From Pedobacter sp. MR2016-24 (GTDB lineage Bacteria; Bacteroidota; Bacteroidia; Sphingobacteriales; Sphingobacteriaceae), in contig NZ_JAPIVO010000003.1 of NCBI RefSeq assembly GCF_026239655.1, positions 620,001 to 684,000 of the forward strand: DNA of 64,000 bases, in the 5' to 3' direction. A model generated the notes under the pieces. The model was given only the letters and a program-made list of their open reading frames with translations, was not told where the DNA came from and made no database searches. Each line of letters opens with the position of its first letter. Position 1 is the first letter of the stretch. Both the position numbers and the translations under genes were made by a program. Of the stretch, positions 16,744-26,005 are shown one piece after another.

Positions 16744-18555
16744 TTATACTCTATCCAATTGTTTATCCAGTTCCAGTGCGGCACTGATCAATGCCAGGTG
16801 AGTAAATGCCTGAGGAAAATTCCCCAGGTGCTCGCCTTTTTTTCCTATCTGTTCGCTGAACAGACCAAGATGGTTGGCATAACCCGTCATTTTTTCAAAA
16901 TATTCCAGTGCCTTATCTGTTTCTTTATTTTTCGCCAATGCCTCAATAAACCAGAACGAACACATATTGAACGTTCCCTCTTCTCCACTTAATCCATCCT
17001 GCTCTTCCGCATTGTCATATCTGTAGATCAGGACATCAGTGCTCAGCTTCTCTTCGATCACTTTCAACGTCGCTATCCATCGGGGTTCATCTGGCGTGAT
17101 AAAATGAACCAGAGGCATAAGTAAAGCCGATGCATCCACACTATCAGATCCTTTATACTGTTCCCAGGCACCTAATTTCTCATTCCAGAAATTCTCATAG
17201 ATATCCTTATAGATCTGGTCACGTACCTCTTTCCATTCCTGCTCCGGATAAGGAAAAGAGCGGTCGGTTGCAATCTTGATCGCCCTGTCCATCGCCACCC
17301 AGCACATTAAACGCGTATGCAGAAAATGCTTTTTGCCATTTCTGAACTCCCATATGCCATGATCCGGTTTTTCCCAGTTATCTACTACACAAGTAATATG
17401 CTTTTGCACCGTCTGCCAAAGCTCATAGTTAATCTTAGCATAGTTTTTATTATAGATATAGATAGTATCAATCAGTTCACCGTAAATATCCAGCTGCAAC
17501 TGATCTTTAGCCGCATTACCGATACGAACCGGACCAGCGCCCATATACCCTTCCATGTGTTTCAGTTCCTCTTCCTCGATGACCGATTTACCATCTATGG
17601 CATACATCAGGCGTAACATGTCCTCGCCCGACCTTTCATGAATCCAGTGTAAAAAACGGGCAGCTTCTTCCCTGAAACCGAGTCTTAGAAAAGCGTACAT
17701 CGTGAAAGCGGCATCACGGATCCAGGTAAAGCGATAATCCCAGTTCCTGTCTCCATCTAACGTTTCAGGGATACTAAAGGTAGCCGCAGCTACCATAGAA
17801 CCATGAGATGCAGAAGTGAGTAACTTCAGTGTAATTGCAGAACGTGATACCAGATCCGGCCATCTCCCTTTGTAGGTCGACTTACTACTCCATCCCTTCC
17901 AATATTCTACTGTTTCCTGATAAGTACAGTTTTGATAAAACTCAATGTCTTTCAGATTGTCGGTCTCCCCTTTTTTGACAGACTCCAGTACAATCCAGTG
18001 TTCTTCCCCTTCTTTTACAGTGATTTCTGCATAGCCATCCTGCTCAGCAAACTTTAACGGGAAATCAGCTATCAGGCGTACCATCGAGTCGCCATCATTA
18101 ATCGCCGTAAAGCGCAGGTCATTCTTAGCACTTTTTTCTATTTCATGTGTCGCCTTCCCATAATCAAACCTTGGTGCACAATTGATTTTATAAGTAATGT
18201 TACCACGGATCGTTTTTACCCGGCGCACAATTGCACAAATACTATTTTCGGCCATCCCCTTTACTGGCATATAATCAGTCAGCTCAGCAATACCATCGTC
18301 TGAAAAAAATCTCGTTAACAGCACAGCTGTGCCAGGCAGATAGAGTTGTTTAGTTTTAAAAGTGTCAAACTGTGGAGTGATAGAAAAACTTCCCCCATTT
18401 TGCTGATCCAGGAGACTGGCAAAAACAGATGGAGAATCGAAATCAGGAAAACACATGAAGTCGACCGACCCCAGCATAGAAACCAGGGCTACTGTTTTCA
18501 TATTACCGATCACCCCATAATCTTCAATTGGTAAATACTTTGGTTTTTTGATCAT
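16744..18555 (-). CDS. Glycoside hydrolase family 15 protein (glucoamylase or trehalase type)
   Basis: The enzyme has 603 residues with no signal peptide, hence cytoplasmic. An N-terminal beta-sandwich (IEDYGVIGNMKTVALVS at the start, then CFPDFDSPSVF) is followed by the alpha/alpha toroid: DRNWDYRFTWIRDAAFT, GIWEFRNGKKHFLHTRLMCW with the candidate general acid Glu, and GEEGTFNMCSFWFIEALA with the candidate base Glu. The family includes bacterial glucoamylases and trehalases with this layout. With an SDR gene 11 bases downstream the pair could process trehalose or a glucan inside the cell. The divergent exonuclease gene starts 118 bases away. Confidence 0.9.
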   Translation of the reverse strand: MIKKPKYLPIEDYGVIGNMKTVALVSMLGSVDFMCFPDFDSPSVFASLLDQQNGGSFSITPQFDTFKTKQLYLPGTAVLLTRFFSDDGIAELTDYMPVKGMAENSICAIVRRVKTIRGNITYKINCAPRFDYGKATHEIEKSAKNDLRFTAINDGDSMVRLIADFPLKFAEQDGYAEITVKEGEEHWIVLESVKKGETDNLKDIEFYQNCTYQETVEYWKGWSSKSTYKGRWPDLVSRSAITLKLLTSASHGSMVAAATFSIPETLDGDRNWDYRFTWIRDAAFTMYAFLRLGFREEAARFLHWIHERSGEDMLRLMYAIDGKSVIEEEELKHMEGYMGAGPVRIGNAAKDQLQLDIYGELIDTIYIYNKNYAKINYELWQTVQKHITCVVDNWEKPDHGIWEFRNGKKHFLHTRLMCWVAMDRAIKIATDRSFPYPEQEWKEVRDQIYKDIYENFWNEKLGAWEQYKGSDSVDASALLMPLVHFITPDEPRWIATLKVIEEKLSTDVLIYRYDNAEEQDGLSGEEGTFNMCSFWFIEALAKNKETDKALEYFEKMTGYANHLGLFSEQIGKKGEHLGNFPQAFTHLALISAALELDKQLDRV

Positions 18556-18672
18556 ATGTTATAAGAAACCTGAAAACGCATTTTATGTTTGATTTTATGC
18601 CCTTCATCTACTATTCTGTTACCGAAGCTTTCGGCTCAAACTTTATTTACAATACAGTTGTTGTAACCTGAG

Positions 18673-19689
18673 ATGGCATTGATAACATTTACGAATAAGG
18701 GTATTTACTGCAAGCAGGGCGATTTTTACATCGACCCATGGCGGCCAGTTGATTTGGCTGTAACGACACACGGACATGCTGACCATGTAAAATGGGGCAA
18801 CAAAGCATACTTGTGTCATGAACTCACCAAACCTATACTTAACCAGCGGCTTGGTGCTGATCTGAATATTCAAACCCTTCCCTATAATGAAGAGCTCAGT
18901 ATTAACGGCGTTAAAGTAAGCCTTTTCCCGGCGGGACATGTGATTGGTTCCTCACAAATCAGGTTGGAATATAAAGGCGAGATCTGTGTAATATCGGGTG
19001 ATTACAAGGTAGAATATGATGGTATAAGTACTGAATTTGAACCTGTAAAATGCCATACTTTCGTTTCTGAGAGCACATTCGGACTACCTATATATAAATG
19101 GCTGCCGCAGGATATTGTATTTCAGCAGATCCGTGATTGGGTGTCTGACAACCACGACAAGCTAAAAACCAGCGTGTTGGTGGCCTATAGTCTCGGCAAA
19201 GCACAGCGGCTGATCAAAAATCTGGCGGGTGACGTCCCCATCTATGTCCACAATTCTATCGCTAACCTGAATGAAGGATTTATCAGGGCCGGGGTGGATT
19301 TACCGGAGACTATCCGCATTACTCCCGAACTTAAAAAGGAGGAATTGCAAAAAGGGATTGTGATTGTTCCACCCGCGCTGGCAGATGGGAAGTGGATGAA
19401 AAGTCTGCAAAGTGCGGCAACGGGTGTGTGCTCTGGCTGGATGCAGGTGAGGGCAAGCAGAAGATGGAGATCTGCTGATGCAGGTTTTGCACTGAGTGAT
19501 CATGCTGACTGGCCCGGTCTGCTCTCTGCCATCAAAGCAACCGAAGCAGAAAAAGTATTTGTCACTCACGGTTTTGTGTCGACGTTTTCCAAATACCTGA
19601 ATGAGATTGGCATTGCTTCCGAGGAAGTGGTTACACGTTATGGCAATGAAGAAGAGGAAGAAAAAGAAATACTAACTAAAGAAGCGTAA
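18673..19689 (+). CDS. Ligase-associated metallo-beta-lactamase-fold DNA exonuclease
   Basis: This is a 338-residue nuclease of the mRNA 3'-end-processing-like branch of the MBL fold. Metal ligands are HGHADH at 33-38 and the GHVIGSSQ and SGDY segments further on; ALSDHADWPGL and THGF lie in the C-terminal third, as in CPSF73/SNM1-type proteins. It opens a four-gene run with an ATP-dependent ligase, an Lhr-type helicase and a metallophosphoesterase, a cluster known in many bacteria and linked to DNA repair. One base separates its stop from the ligase start. Confidence 0.92.
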   Translation: MALITFTNKGIYCKQGDFYIDPWRPVDLAVTTHGHADHVKWGNKAYLCHELTKPILNQRLGADLNIQTLPYNEELSINGVKVSLFPAGHVIGSSQIRLEYKGEICVISGDYKVEYDGISTEFEPVKCHTFVSESTFGLPIYKWLPQDIVFQQIRDWVSDNHDKLKTSVLVAYSLGKAQRLIKNLAGDVPIYVHNSIANLNEGFIRAGVDLPETIRITPELKKEELQKGIVIVPPALADGKWMKSLQSAATGVCSGWMQVRASRRWRSADAGFALSDHADWPGLLSAIKATEAEKVFVTHGFVSTFSKYLNEIGIASEEVVTRYGNEEEEEKEILTKEA

Positions 19690-19690
19690 T

Positions 19691-21283
19691 TTGAAAAGGT
19701 TCACAGAATTGATACAGCAACTCGAAATGAGTAACAAGACCAATGATAAGATTGCTGCGCTTGTTGATTATTTCAGTACGGCCGATGAACAGGACAAACC
19801 CTTTGTGATTGCCATGTTTACTGGTAAAAAGCCGCGGCGACCAGTAACAACAGCGCTGATTAAAGAATGGGCAATTGAGCTGAGTGCAGTTCCGGCATGG
19901 CTATTTGCTGAAAGTTACCATAGTGTGGGTGATTTAAGCGAGACTATAGCTTTGGTTCTGCCACCGGCAACGTACACTTCAGATAGAAAACTTCACGAAT
20001 GGATCAATGAGCTGGCAGCGCTGAACGGGAAAGACGATGCAGCAAAAAAAGAATATATTTTAAAAGCATGGGATAGCCTGGATACACAGGAACGTTTCAT
20101 CTTTAATAAATTAATATCCGGTAATTTCAGGATTGGTGTATCGAATAAAATGCTGGTCAATGCTATTTCCAAACAAAGCAATACCGAGAGCAACAAAATC
20201 ATGCACAGCATCATGGGGAAATGGAAACCTGAGGAAATTACCTATCAGGAACTGATTGCCGGTGCACATGTAAATACCGATAATTCCTGGCCATACCCCT
20301 TTTGCTTAGCTTATGCACTGGAAAATGAACCCGCAAGTTTAAGTGAACCTGCTGCATGGCAGGCAGAATGGAAATGGGACGGTATCCGCGGACAAATTGT
20401 AAAACGCAATGGAGAACTCTTTATCTGGTCGCGCGGTGAAGAGCTGGTTACCGATCAGTTTCCGGAATTGCATTTTCTGCAGGAAGACCTACCGGACGGA
20501 ACAGTCCTTGATGGAGAAATACTTTCTGTAAAAGATGGAAATGTACAGGCCTTTAGTATTCTGCAACAGCGCTTAAACCGGAAGACCATTAATAAATCGC
20601 AATTGAACGATGCACCAATCGGCTTCTTTACTTACGACTTACTGGAATATCAGGGAAGAGATTTAAGAGGCGAAACTATGGCAGAGCGGAGGCGTTTACT
20701 GGAAGAGATTATGTCCGGCTTACGGAATAAAGATGTCGCCATCCTCTCGCCCGTCATTACCTTTTCGGACTGGGATGAGCTGGCAGAAATCAGGAAAGGC
20801 TCCAGGGAAAATAACAGTGAGGGCATTATGCTCAAAAAGCTGGATTCCTTATATCATAGCGGCAGAAAGAGGGGCGACTGGTGGAAATGGAAGATCAATC
20901 CCTACACGGTGGATACAGTAATGATTTATGCGCAGAAAGGAAGCGGCAGAAGGGCCAACTTTTTTACGGATTACACTTTCGCAGTTCGTGATGGTGAGCA
21001 GCTGATTACTGTAGCCAAAGCCTATTCCGGATTAACAGATAAGGAAATTAAAGAGGTGGACTCCTTTGTTAAAAAGAATGCCATTGAAAAATTTGGTCCC
21101 GTGCGTACCGTAAAGCCGGAGTTGGTTTTTGAAATTGCATTTGAAGGAATCGCTGAAAGTAAAAGACATAAAGCAGGTTTAGCACTGCGTTTCCCACGTA
21201 TCGCCCGCTGGCGAAAAGATAAAAAAGCAGCAGAAATAAATACACTGGATGATTTAAGACAGCTGCTGGCTTCTACCCTTTAA
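19691..21283 (+). CDS. ATP-dependent DNA ligase of the Lhr repair cluster
   Basis: The ligase has 530 residues and starts with TTG one base after the previous stop. The start is supported because MKRFTELIQQLE matches the usual N terminus of these ligases, while the next ATG would cut into the first helix. An N-terminal DNA-binding domain covers about 1-190. The adenylation domain has the lysine nucleophile in EWKWDGIRGQ near 227, GEILSV and EGIMLKK, and WWKWKINP marks the change to the OB-fold domain that ends the protein. It seals nicks using ATP, in addition to the NAD-dependent replicative ligase expected elsewhere in the genome. Confidence 0.95.
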   Translation: MKRFTELIQQLEMSNKTNDKIAALVDYFSTADEQDKPFVIAMFTGKKPRRPVTTALIKEWAIELSAVPAWLFAESYHSVGDLSETIALVLPPATYTSDRKLHEWINELAALNGKDDAAKKEYILKAWDSLDTQERFIFNKLISGNFRIGVSNKMLVNAISKQSNTESNKIMHSIMGKWKPEEITYQELIAGAHVNTDNSWPYPFCLAYALENEPASLSEPAAWQAEWKWDGIRGQIVKRNGELFIWSRGEELVTDQFPELHFLQEDLPDGTVLDGEILSVKDGNVQAFSILQQRLNRKTINKSQLNDAPIGFFTYDLLEYQGRDLRGETMAERRRLLEEIMSGLRNKDVAILSPVITFSDWDELAEIRKGSRENNSEGIMLKKLDSLYHSGRKRGDWWKWKINPYTVDTVMIYAQKGSGRRANFFTDYTFAVRDGEQLITVAKAYSGLTDKEIKEVDSFVKKNAIEKFGPVRTVKPELVFEIAFEGIAESKRHKAGLALRFPRIARWRKDKKAAEINTLDDLRQLLASTL

Positions 21284-21294
21284 CAGCATCACAT

Positions 21295-23859
21295 ATGGAA
21301 TTAGAGCAAAGTAAGGGTTATAAGCAGGTGATCAAATGGCTGAAAAGCAGCAAAAAGAAGCCTTTTAAATTTCAAACTGACGCATGGGCATATTATGCAG
21401 AAGGATATAGCGGACTGGTAAATGCGCCAACAGGATTTGGAAAGACATTTTCCATGTTTTTAGCGGTGCTGATAGATGAACTGAATAGCCGCGCAGATCA
21501 AAAAAAGGATACAAAACCAGCAAAAAACAGTAAAAAGTCCGCTGCAAAAAGTAAAAAAGCATATGGATTAAAGTTAATCTGGATTACTCCCTTACGTTCT
21601 CTTGCTAAAGATTTAGCCAGAGCAATGACTGAAGTCTGCACAGAACTGGAAATCGATTGGCATGTAGGCGTCAGAAATGGAGATACTGCGCAGAGTGAAA
21701 AACTGAAACAGAAGAAACAGATGCCTGAAGTGCTGATTATTACACCAGAAAGTATGCATTTATTGCTGGCACAGAAAAATACGTCCGACTATTTTGATGA
21801 ACTGCAATGTATCGTTGCGGACGAATGGCATGAGCTTTTAGGCAGTAAAAGAGGTGTGATGGCGGAGCTGGCTATTTCCAGGATCAAGGGTCTGGTCTAT
21901 GAAAAACACCCGGAGAGATTACTGAGAATCTGGGGAATTTCGGCAACAATAGGCAATATGGAACAGGCTTTGGATGTATTGGTCCCTTATCCTGATGTGC
22001 TTAAAACCATTGTTGTAGCAGATATTGAAAAGAAAATAGAGATCAGGTCTATACTGCCTGATCATATTGATATGCTCCCATGGGCAGGTCACCTGGGTCA
22101 CAAACTGGCGCACAAACTATTGCCGATTATTGCCAGGAGCAAAACCACATTGATTTTTTGCAATACGCGCGGACAGGCGGAACTCTGGTATCAGAACCTC
22201 TTAAAGCTGGATGAAAACCTGGCGGGCCAGATCGCCATTCATCATGGATCTATAGATTATGAATTGCGCAACTGGATTGAAGATGCGATCCATACTGGTG
22301 TACTGAAAGCAGTAATCAGCACTTCTTCATTAGATCTTGGGGTCGACTTCAAGCCGGTAGATACAGTAGTGCAGATCGGTTCACCCAAGGGTGTCGCCCG
22401 CTTTCTGCAGCGCGCTGGTCGTAGTGGTCACTCTCCTCACGAAACCTCCAAAATATACTTCCTGCCTACGCATGCGCTGGAACTGGTGGAAGCAGCAGCC
22501 ATTAAAGAGGCTGCAAAAACAAATAATATAGAGAGTCGCGAGCCCGTAATTATGGCCTTCGACACACTGATTCAATACCTGGTTACCCTGGCGGTTGGAG
22601 ATGGGTTTGATGATAAAAAGATCTACGCAGAAGTAAAAGAAACCCACGCCTTCCGTGAACTCGAAGCGGCAGAATGGAGCTGGATGATGCAATTCATCAC
22701 CACTGGCGGGGATAGCCTGACAGCCTATAATGAATTTAATAAAGTAGAGCTCGAAGAAGGATTATGGAAAGTGAAGAGCAGACAAATCGCTATGCGGCAC
22801 CGCTTGCACATTGGTACTATAGTAAGTGATGCCATGGTCAAAGTGAAATACCTGACCGGCGGATATGTAGGTATGCTGGAAGAATCTTTTATCTCGAAGA
22901 TAAAACCCGGCAATAGCTTTACACTGGCAGGCAGGGTACTTGAATTTGTAATGGTCAAGGAGATGACAGTGCTGGTACGGAAAAGTAAACTCAAAAGTGC
23001 AATCACTCCCAGCTGGATGGGCGGCAGGATGTCATTATCGGCCAATCTGGGGGTGATCCTGAGGAAAAAATACAATGAAACCCTGGATAAAAACCATCAG
23101 GACGAAGAGCTGGATATTGTTTTACCTTTATTTGAACGACAAGCCAAGGTTTCTCACGTGCCCAAAGATGATGAATTCCTGATAGAACTGATCAAGACCA
23201 GGGATGGTCATCATTTTTTCGCCTATCCTTTTGAAGGCAGGCAGGTGCATGAAGTGCTGGCGGCACTGATCGCCTATCGTTTGGGAAGACTTAAGCCCAT
23301 CACCTTTTCTATTGCAATGAATGACTACGGATTTGAGCTGCTGAGTGAGCAGCCAATTCCGCTGGATGAAGAAAATATCAAAGATCTATTTAGCCCGCTT
23401 AACCTTGGGGAGGACATTGTAGCGAGTATCAATTCTACAGAAATGGCGCGACGTAAGTTCCGGGATATTGCCTGCATTTCAGGATTGGTGTTTCAGGGAT
23501 ATCCCGGCAAGTATGTGGCGAACCGGCACCTGCAGTCTTCGTCAGGATTATTTTTCAATGTTTTTAGTGATTATGATAAACATAACTTATTATTGCGGCA
23601 AGCTTATGATGAGGCTTTTTATCAACAGATAGAAGAACCGAGACTGGCAGCTGCCTTGCACAGGATTCAGGCCAGCAAGGTCATTATCGTAAAAGCGGAG
23701 AGTTATACCCCTTTGTGTTTCCCAATCAAGGTAGATAGTTTAAGGGAAAATATGAGTACGGAGGAATTAGGAGAAAGAATAGCAAGGATGACGGCAGAAG
23801 CAGAAAAAGCAGATGCTAAGCCAGGGAGCAGAAGAAGAAAGAATGACCATCAATTGTAA
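21295..23859 (+). CDS. Ligase-associated DEXH-box helicase (Lhr-Core type)
   Basis: The helicase has 854 residues. RecA domain 1 holds the Walker A motif NAPTGFGKTFSM near 40-52 and the Walker B variant ADEWHELL (DEWH box, typical of this subgroup). A lysine-rich insert (about residues 65-88) separates the first two motifs. RecA domain 2 has STSSLDLGVDF and QRAGRSGH, followed by the winged-helix and Lhr-specific C-terminal domains. Lhr-Core proteins move 3' to 5' on single-stranded DNA and unwind duplexes. The end overlaps the next gene by 17 bases, which supports coupled expression. Confidence 0.95.
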   Translation: MELEQSKGYKQVIKWLKSSKKKPFKFQTDAWAYYAEGYSGLVNAPTGFGKTFSMFLAVLIDELNSRADQKKDTKPAKNSKKSAAKSKKAYGLKLIWITPLRSLAKDLARAMTEVCTELEIDWHVGVRNGDTAQSEKLKQKKQMPEVLIITPESMHLLLAQKNTSDYFDELQCIVADEWHELLGSKRGVMAELAISRIKGLVYEKHPERLLRIWGISATIGNMEQALDVLVPYPDVLKTIVVADIEKKIEIRSILPDHIDMLPWAGHLGHKLAHKLLPIIARSKTTLIFCNTRGQAELWYQNLLKLDENLAGQIAIHHGSIDYELRNWIEDAIHTGVLKAVISTSSLDLGVDFKPVDTVVQIGSPKGVARFLQRAGRSGHSPHETSKIYFLPTHALELVEAAAIKEAAKTNNIESREPVIMAFDTLIQYLVTLAVGDGFDDKKIYAEVKETHAFRELEAAEWSWMMQFITTGGDSLTAYNEFNKVELEEGLWKVKSRQIAMRHRLHIGTIVSDAMVKVKYLTGGYVGMLEESFISKIKPGNSFTLAGRVLEFVMVKEMTVLVRKSKLKSAITPSWMGGRMSLSANLGVILRKKYNETLDKNHQDEELDIVLPLFERQAKVSHVPKDDEFLIELIKTRDGHHFFAYPFEGRQVHEVLAALIAYRLGRLKPITFSIAMNDYGFELLSEQPIPLDEENIKDLFSPLNLGEDIVASINSTEMARRKFRDIACISGLVFQGYPGKYVANRHLQSSSGLFFNVFSDYDKHNLLLRQAYDEAFYQQIEEPRLAAALHRIQASKVIIVKAESYTPLCFPIKVDSLRENMSTEELGERIARMTAEAEKADAKPGSRRRKNDHQL

Positions 23860-24478
23860 GGGAGAAATACTAATATTAAGTAAAGACAGGGCAATTTACT
23901 GGGCCTCAAAAAAAATGCTGATCATCAGCGATTTGCACCTCGGTAAATCTGCCACTTTCAGGCAGGCGGGAATACAGGTGCCGTCCACTATCAGTGATAA
24001 CGATCTGCAGAAATTATCGGGCGTACTTGCAGAATTTTCCCCGGAAATATTATTGGTTACGGGTGATATGTTTCACCACAAAATCAATAGCGATATAGAC
24101 AGCTTTAAAAGCTGGAGAACACAATATCCGCTGTTAAAGATCATCCTGGTCAAAGGGAATCACGATATTTTAAAAGCGGCAGACTATGCAGGACTGGATA
24201 TAGAAATCCATCCTGAAGAACTATTGTGTTTTCCTTTTCGCTTTGTGCATGACCAGCCCGAAAAAGCGGATGAATATTATAATATTACCGGTCATATCCA
24301 TCCGGGCATTACCGTTTATGGAAAATCCAGACAAAAGCTGAGACTGCCATGTTTTTATTTTGGGGCCCATTGTGCTATTTTACCTGCTTTCAGTTTGTTC
24401 ACCGGATTGAGTAAGATCAAAACGGAAGAGGGTGATCAGTTCTATGCGATTACACCAAACAAAGTCGTAGCCGTTTAG
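23843..24478 (+). CDS. pdeM: Ligase-associated DNA metallophosphoesterase
   Basis: This is a 211-residue calcineurin-fold phosphoesterase with all the metal motifs visible: ISDLHLGKS, VTGDMFHH, VKGNHD and GHIHPG. In other bacteria the homologue in this cluster is a manganese-dependent DNA nuclease. I begin it at the ATG at 23843, inside the end of the helicase gene, since the extension upstream is simply the helicase tail in another frame. Its stop codon shares bases with the stop of the convergent NUDIX gene (3-base overlap), leaving no room for a separate terminator. Confidence 0.9.
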   Translation: MTINCKGEILILSKDRAIYWASKKMLIISDLHLGKSATFRQAGIQVPSTISDNDLQKLSGVLAEFSPEILLVTGDMFHHKINSDIDSFKSWRTQYPLLKIILVKGNHDILKAADYAGLDIEIHPEELLCFPFRFVHDQPEKADEYYNITGHIHPGITVYGKSRQKLRLPCFYFGAHCAILPAFSLFTGLSKIKTEEGDQFYAITPNKVVAV

Positions 24479-24921
24479 TCTACCTGTGCCAGTAAAGCCA
24501 GCAATTGATTTACTACAGTTTTATCTGTTCTGAAAGTAACGTCATCTTCAGTGAGTTCATCGAGTGATACCCAGCGAAAAGATTGTAATGAAGCCTCGTC
24601 AAAATCAAGTGCTACAGTTTTAAAGGCCATTTCTAAAGGTTTCACTTCTTTTACCAGGTAATATATACTTAAGATCTGGCTGTCATTAAATGAAGATTTC
24701 TCAAAAAAATCAGTGGTATAAAAATGGTTCAGCACTTCAATTTCCGCATTGCATTCCTCTACAAATTCCCTCTTCAGTGCGTCGATAAGGCCTTCACCAT
24801 ATTCCAGTCCGCCCCCGGGAAATTTACTAAAACTTCTGCCGCCAGATTGTTCATCACTAATTAAAATCTGATTGTTGCCATTGATTAATAAACCGTAGAC
24901 TCTTACATTGAAATAACTCAT
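24475..24921 (-). CDS. NUDIX hydrolase
   Basis: The 148-residue protein hydrolyses a nucleoside diphosphate linked to another group; the substrate is unknown. The NUDIX box is seen as GGGLEYGEGLIDALKREF followed by VEEC, with the key Arg-Glu and Glu-Glu pairs intact and Asn in place of the usual Gly after the box. A preceding SKFPGG segment leads into it. The start overlaps the end of the transporter gene in an ATGA arrangement, so the two are cotranscribed on the minus strand. Confidence 0.9.
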   Translation of the reverse strand: MSYFNVRVYGLLINGNNQILISDEQSGGRSFSKFPGGGLEYGEGLIDALKREFVEECNAEIEVLNHFYTTDFFEKSSFNDSQILSIYYLVKEVKPLEMAFKTVALDFDEASLQSFRWVSLDELTEDDVTFRTDKTVVNQLLALLAQVD

Positions 24922-25892
24922 TGAAAATGTTTTTTATTTTTAGTGGCGTTCTCCACCGTCCATGGGATTTCCCGATGGAAAGCTTCCTGCCTTACCGGAC
25001 AATTTTGCAGCTTGCAGTAATTACAGCATTCCGGCAAGCACGGATCTGCGTGAATGAAAAGTTCGGTAGTACGCTCGGCATTACCGTTGATCATTTTATC
25101 TATATCTGAGATCTCAGTATGTACTTTGTTTAAATCATAATACCAGGGAAGTGTGATGTGGCAGTCGATATGCAAATCAGCCCCATATTGCTGCGCCCTG
25201 AGATTATGCACATCAATCCAGGCATCCTGACGGTTATCCTGTAAAATGCCGACAATTGTTTTTACCAGTTCCACATTACTTTCATCCATCAATCCGCCCA
25301 CAGACTTCCTGGTCAGCTTATAGCCATTGTAGACAATGTAGATACCCAGCAGAATAGAAATTACACTATCAAGCCAGTTGAGTGAAGTCATCTTAATCAG
25401 CAATAGCCCGATCACCAGCCCGGCACTTGTCACCGCGTCTGTCAGCAAATGTTTACCATCGGCTTCCAGTGTGAGTGACCGGTGTTTTTTACCTACATTA
25501 ATCAGGTAGTAACCTACAAGTAAGTTAACGATACCTGTTGCACCAATAATCACCGCTCCTTCAAAAAGCTGGGCAATTTCCCGCGGAAAGATCAGATCGT
25601 ACGAAGATTTAAAAATAATGATTAGTCCGGCAATTCCAATCAGGACTCCTTCTACAAAAGCAGAGAAAAACTCCACCTTCCCATGTCCGTAAGGATGGTT
25701 TTCATCTTTTGGTAAAGTGGCGAGATAGATACTGTAAAAGGCAAAGCTGCTGGCGAGTACGTTAACGATACTCTCTGCAGCATCAGTTAAAACGGCATTG
25801 GAATGCGTAATGAAATATGCACCAAATTTGGCCAGCATAAGAATGATGCTTATGCACAGTGCGACTAATATGGCTTTTTTCTTGGGTTGCAA
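24918..25892 (-). CDS. Cation diffusion facilitator with cysteine-rich tail
   Basis: This is an inner-membrane metal/proton antiporter of 324 residues with six membrane segments in the first 210 residues. Seen: VLTDAAESIVN in helix 2, HPYGHGKVEFF in the following loop, and HLLTDAVTSAG in helix 5, the usual metal-site positions. The soluble C-terminal domain ends with a cysteine cluster (PCLPECCNYCKLQNC) that could bind metal. The first codon is TTG at 25892, as no ATG lies upstream in frame. The next ATG would lose most of the first helix. Iron, zinc or cobalt are all possible substrates. Confidence 0.88.
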   Translation of the reverse strand: MQPKKKAILVALCISIILMLAKFGAYFITHSNAVLTDAAESIVNVLASSFAFYSIYLATLPKDENHPYGHGKVEFFSAFVEGVLIGIAGLIIIFKSSYDLIFPREIAQLFEGAVIIGATGIVNLLVGYYLINVGKKHRSLTLEADGKHLLTDAVTSAGLVIGLLLIKMTSLNWLDSVISILLGIYIVYNGYKLTRKSVGGLMDESNVELVKTIVGILQDNRQDAWIDVHNLRAQQYGADLHIDCHITLPWYYDLNKVHTEISDIDKMINGNAERTTELFIHADPCLPECCNYCKLQNCPVRQEAFHREIPWTVENATKNKKHFQ

Positions 25893-25958
25893 AGTATGTA
25901 ATTAGGGGACAAAAATACGCTTTCGGCATCATATTACATTAAAAAGTATTTTTTTTAG

Positions 25959-25987
25959 TTGAAAATATCCTTAGGTTTTTATATTTG
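25959..25987 (+). promoter_or_regulatory. Promoter of the aminotransferase gene
   Basis: TATATTTG at 25980-25987 matches TAnnTTTG exactly, with TTG at 25959-25961 and an 18-base spacer. Initiation just downstream would exclude the in-frame TTG codon at 25985 and supports the ATG at 26006. Confidence 0.65.
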
Positions 25988-26005
25988 CTTTCTTATAAGA
26001 CAATC

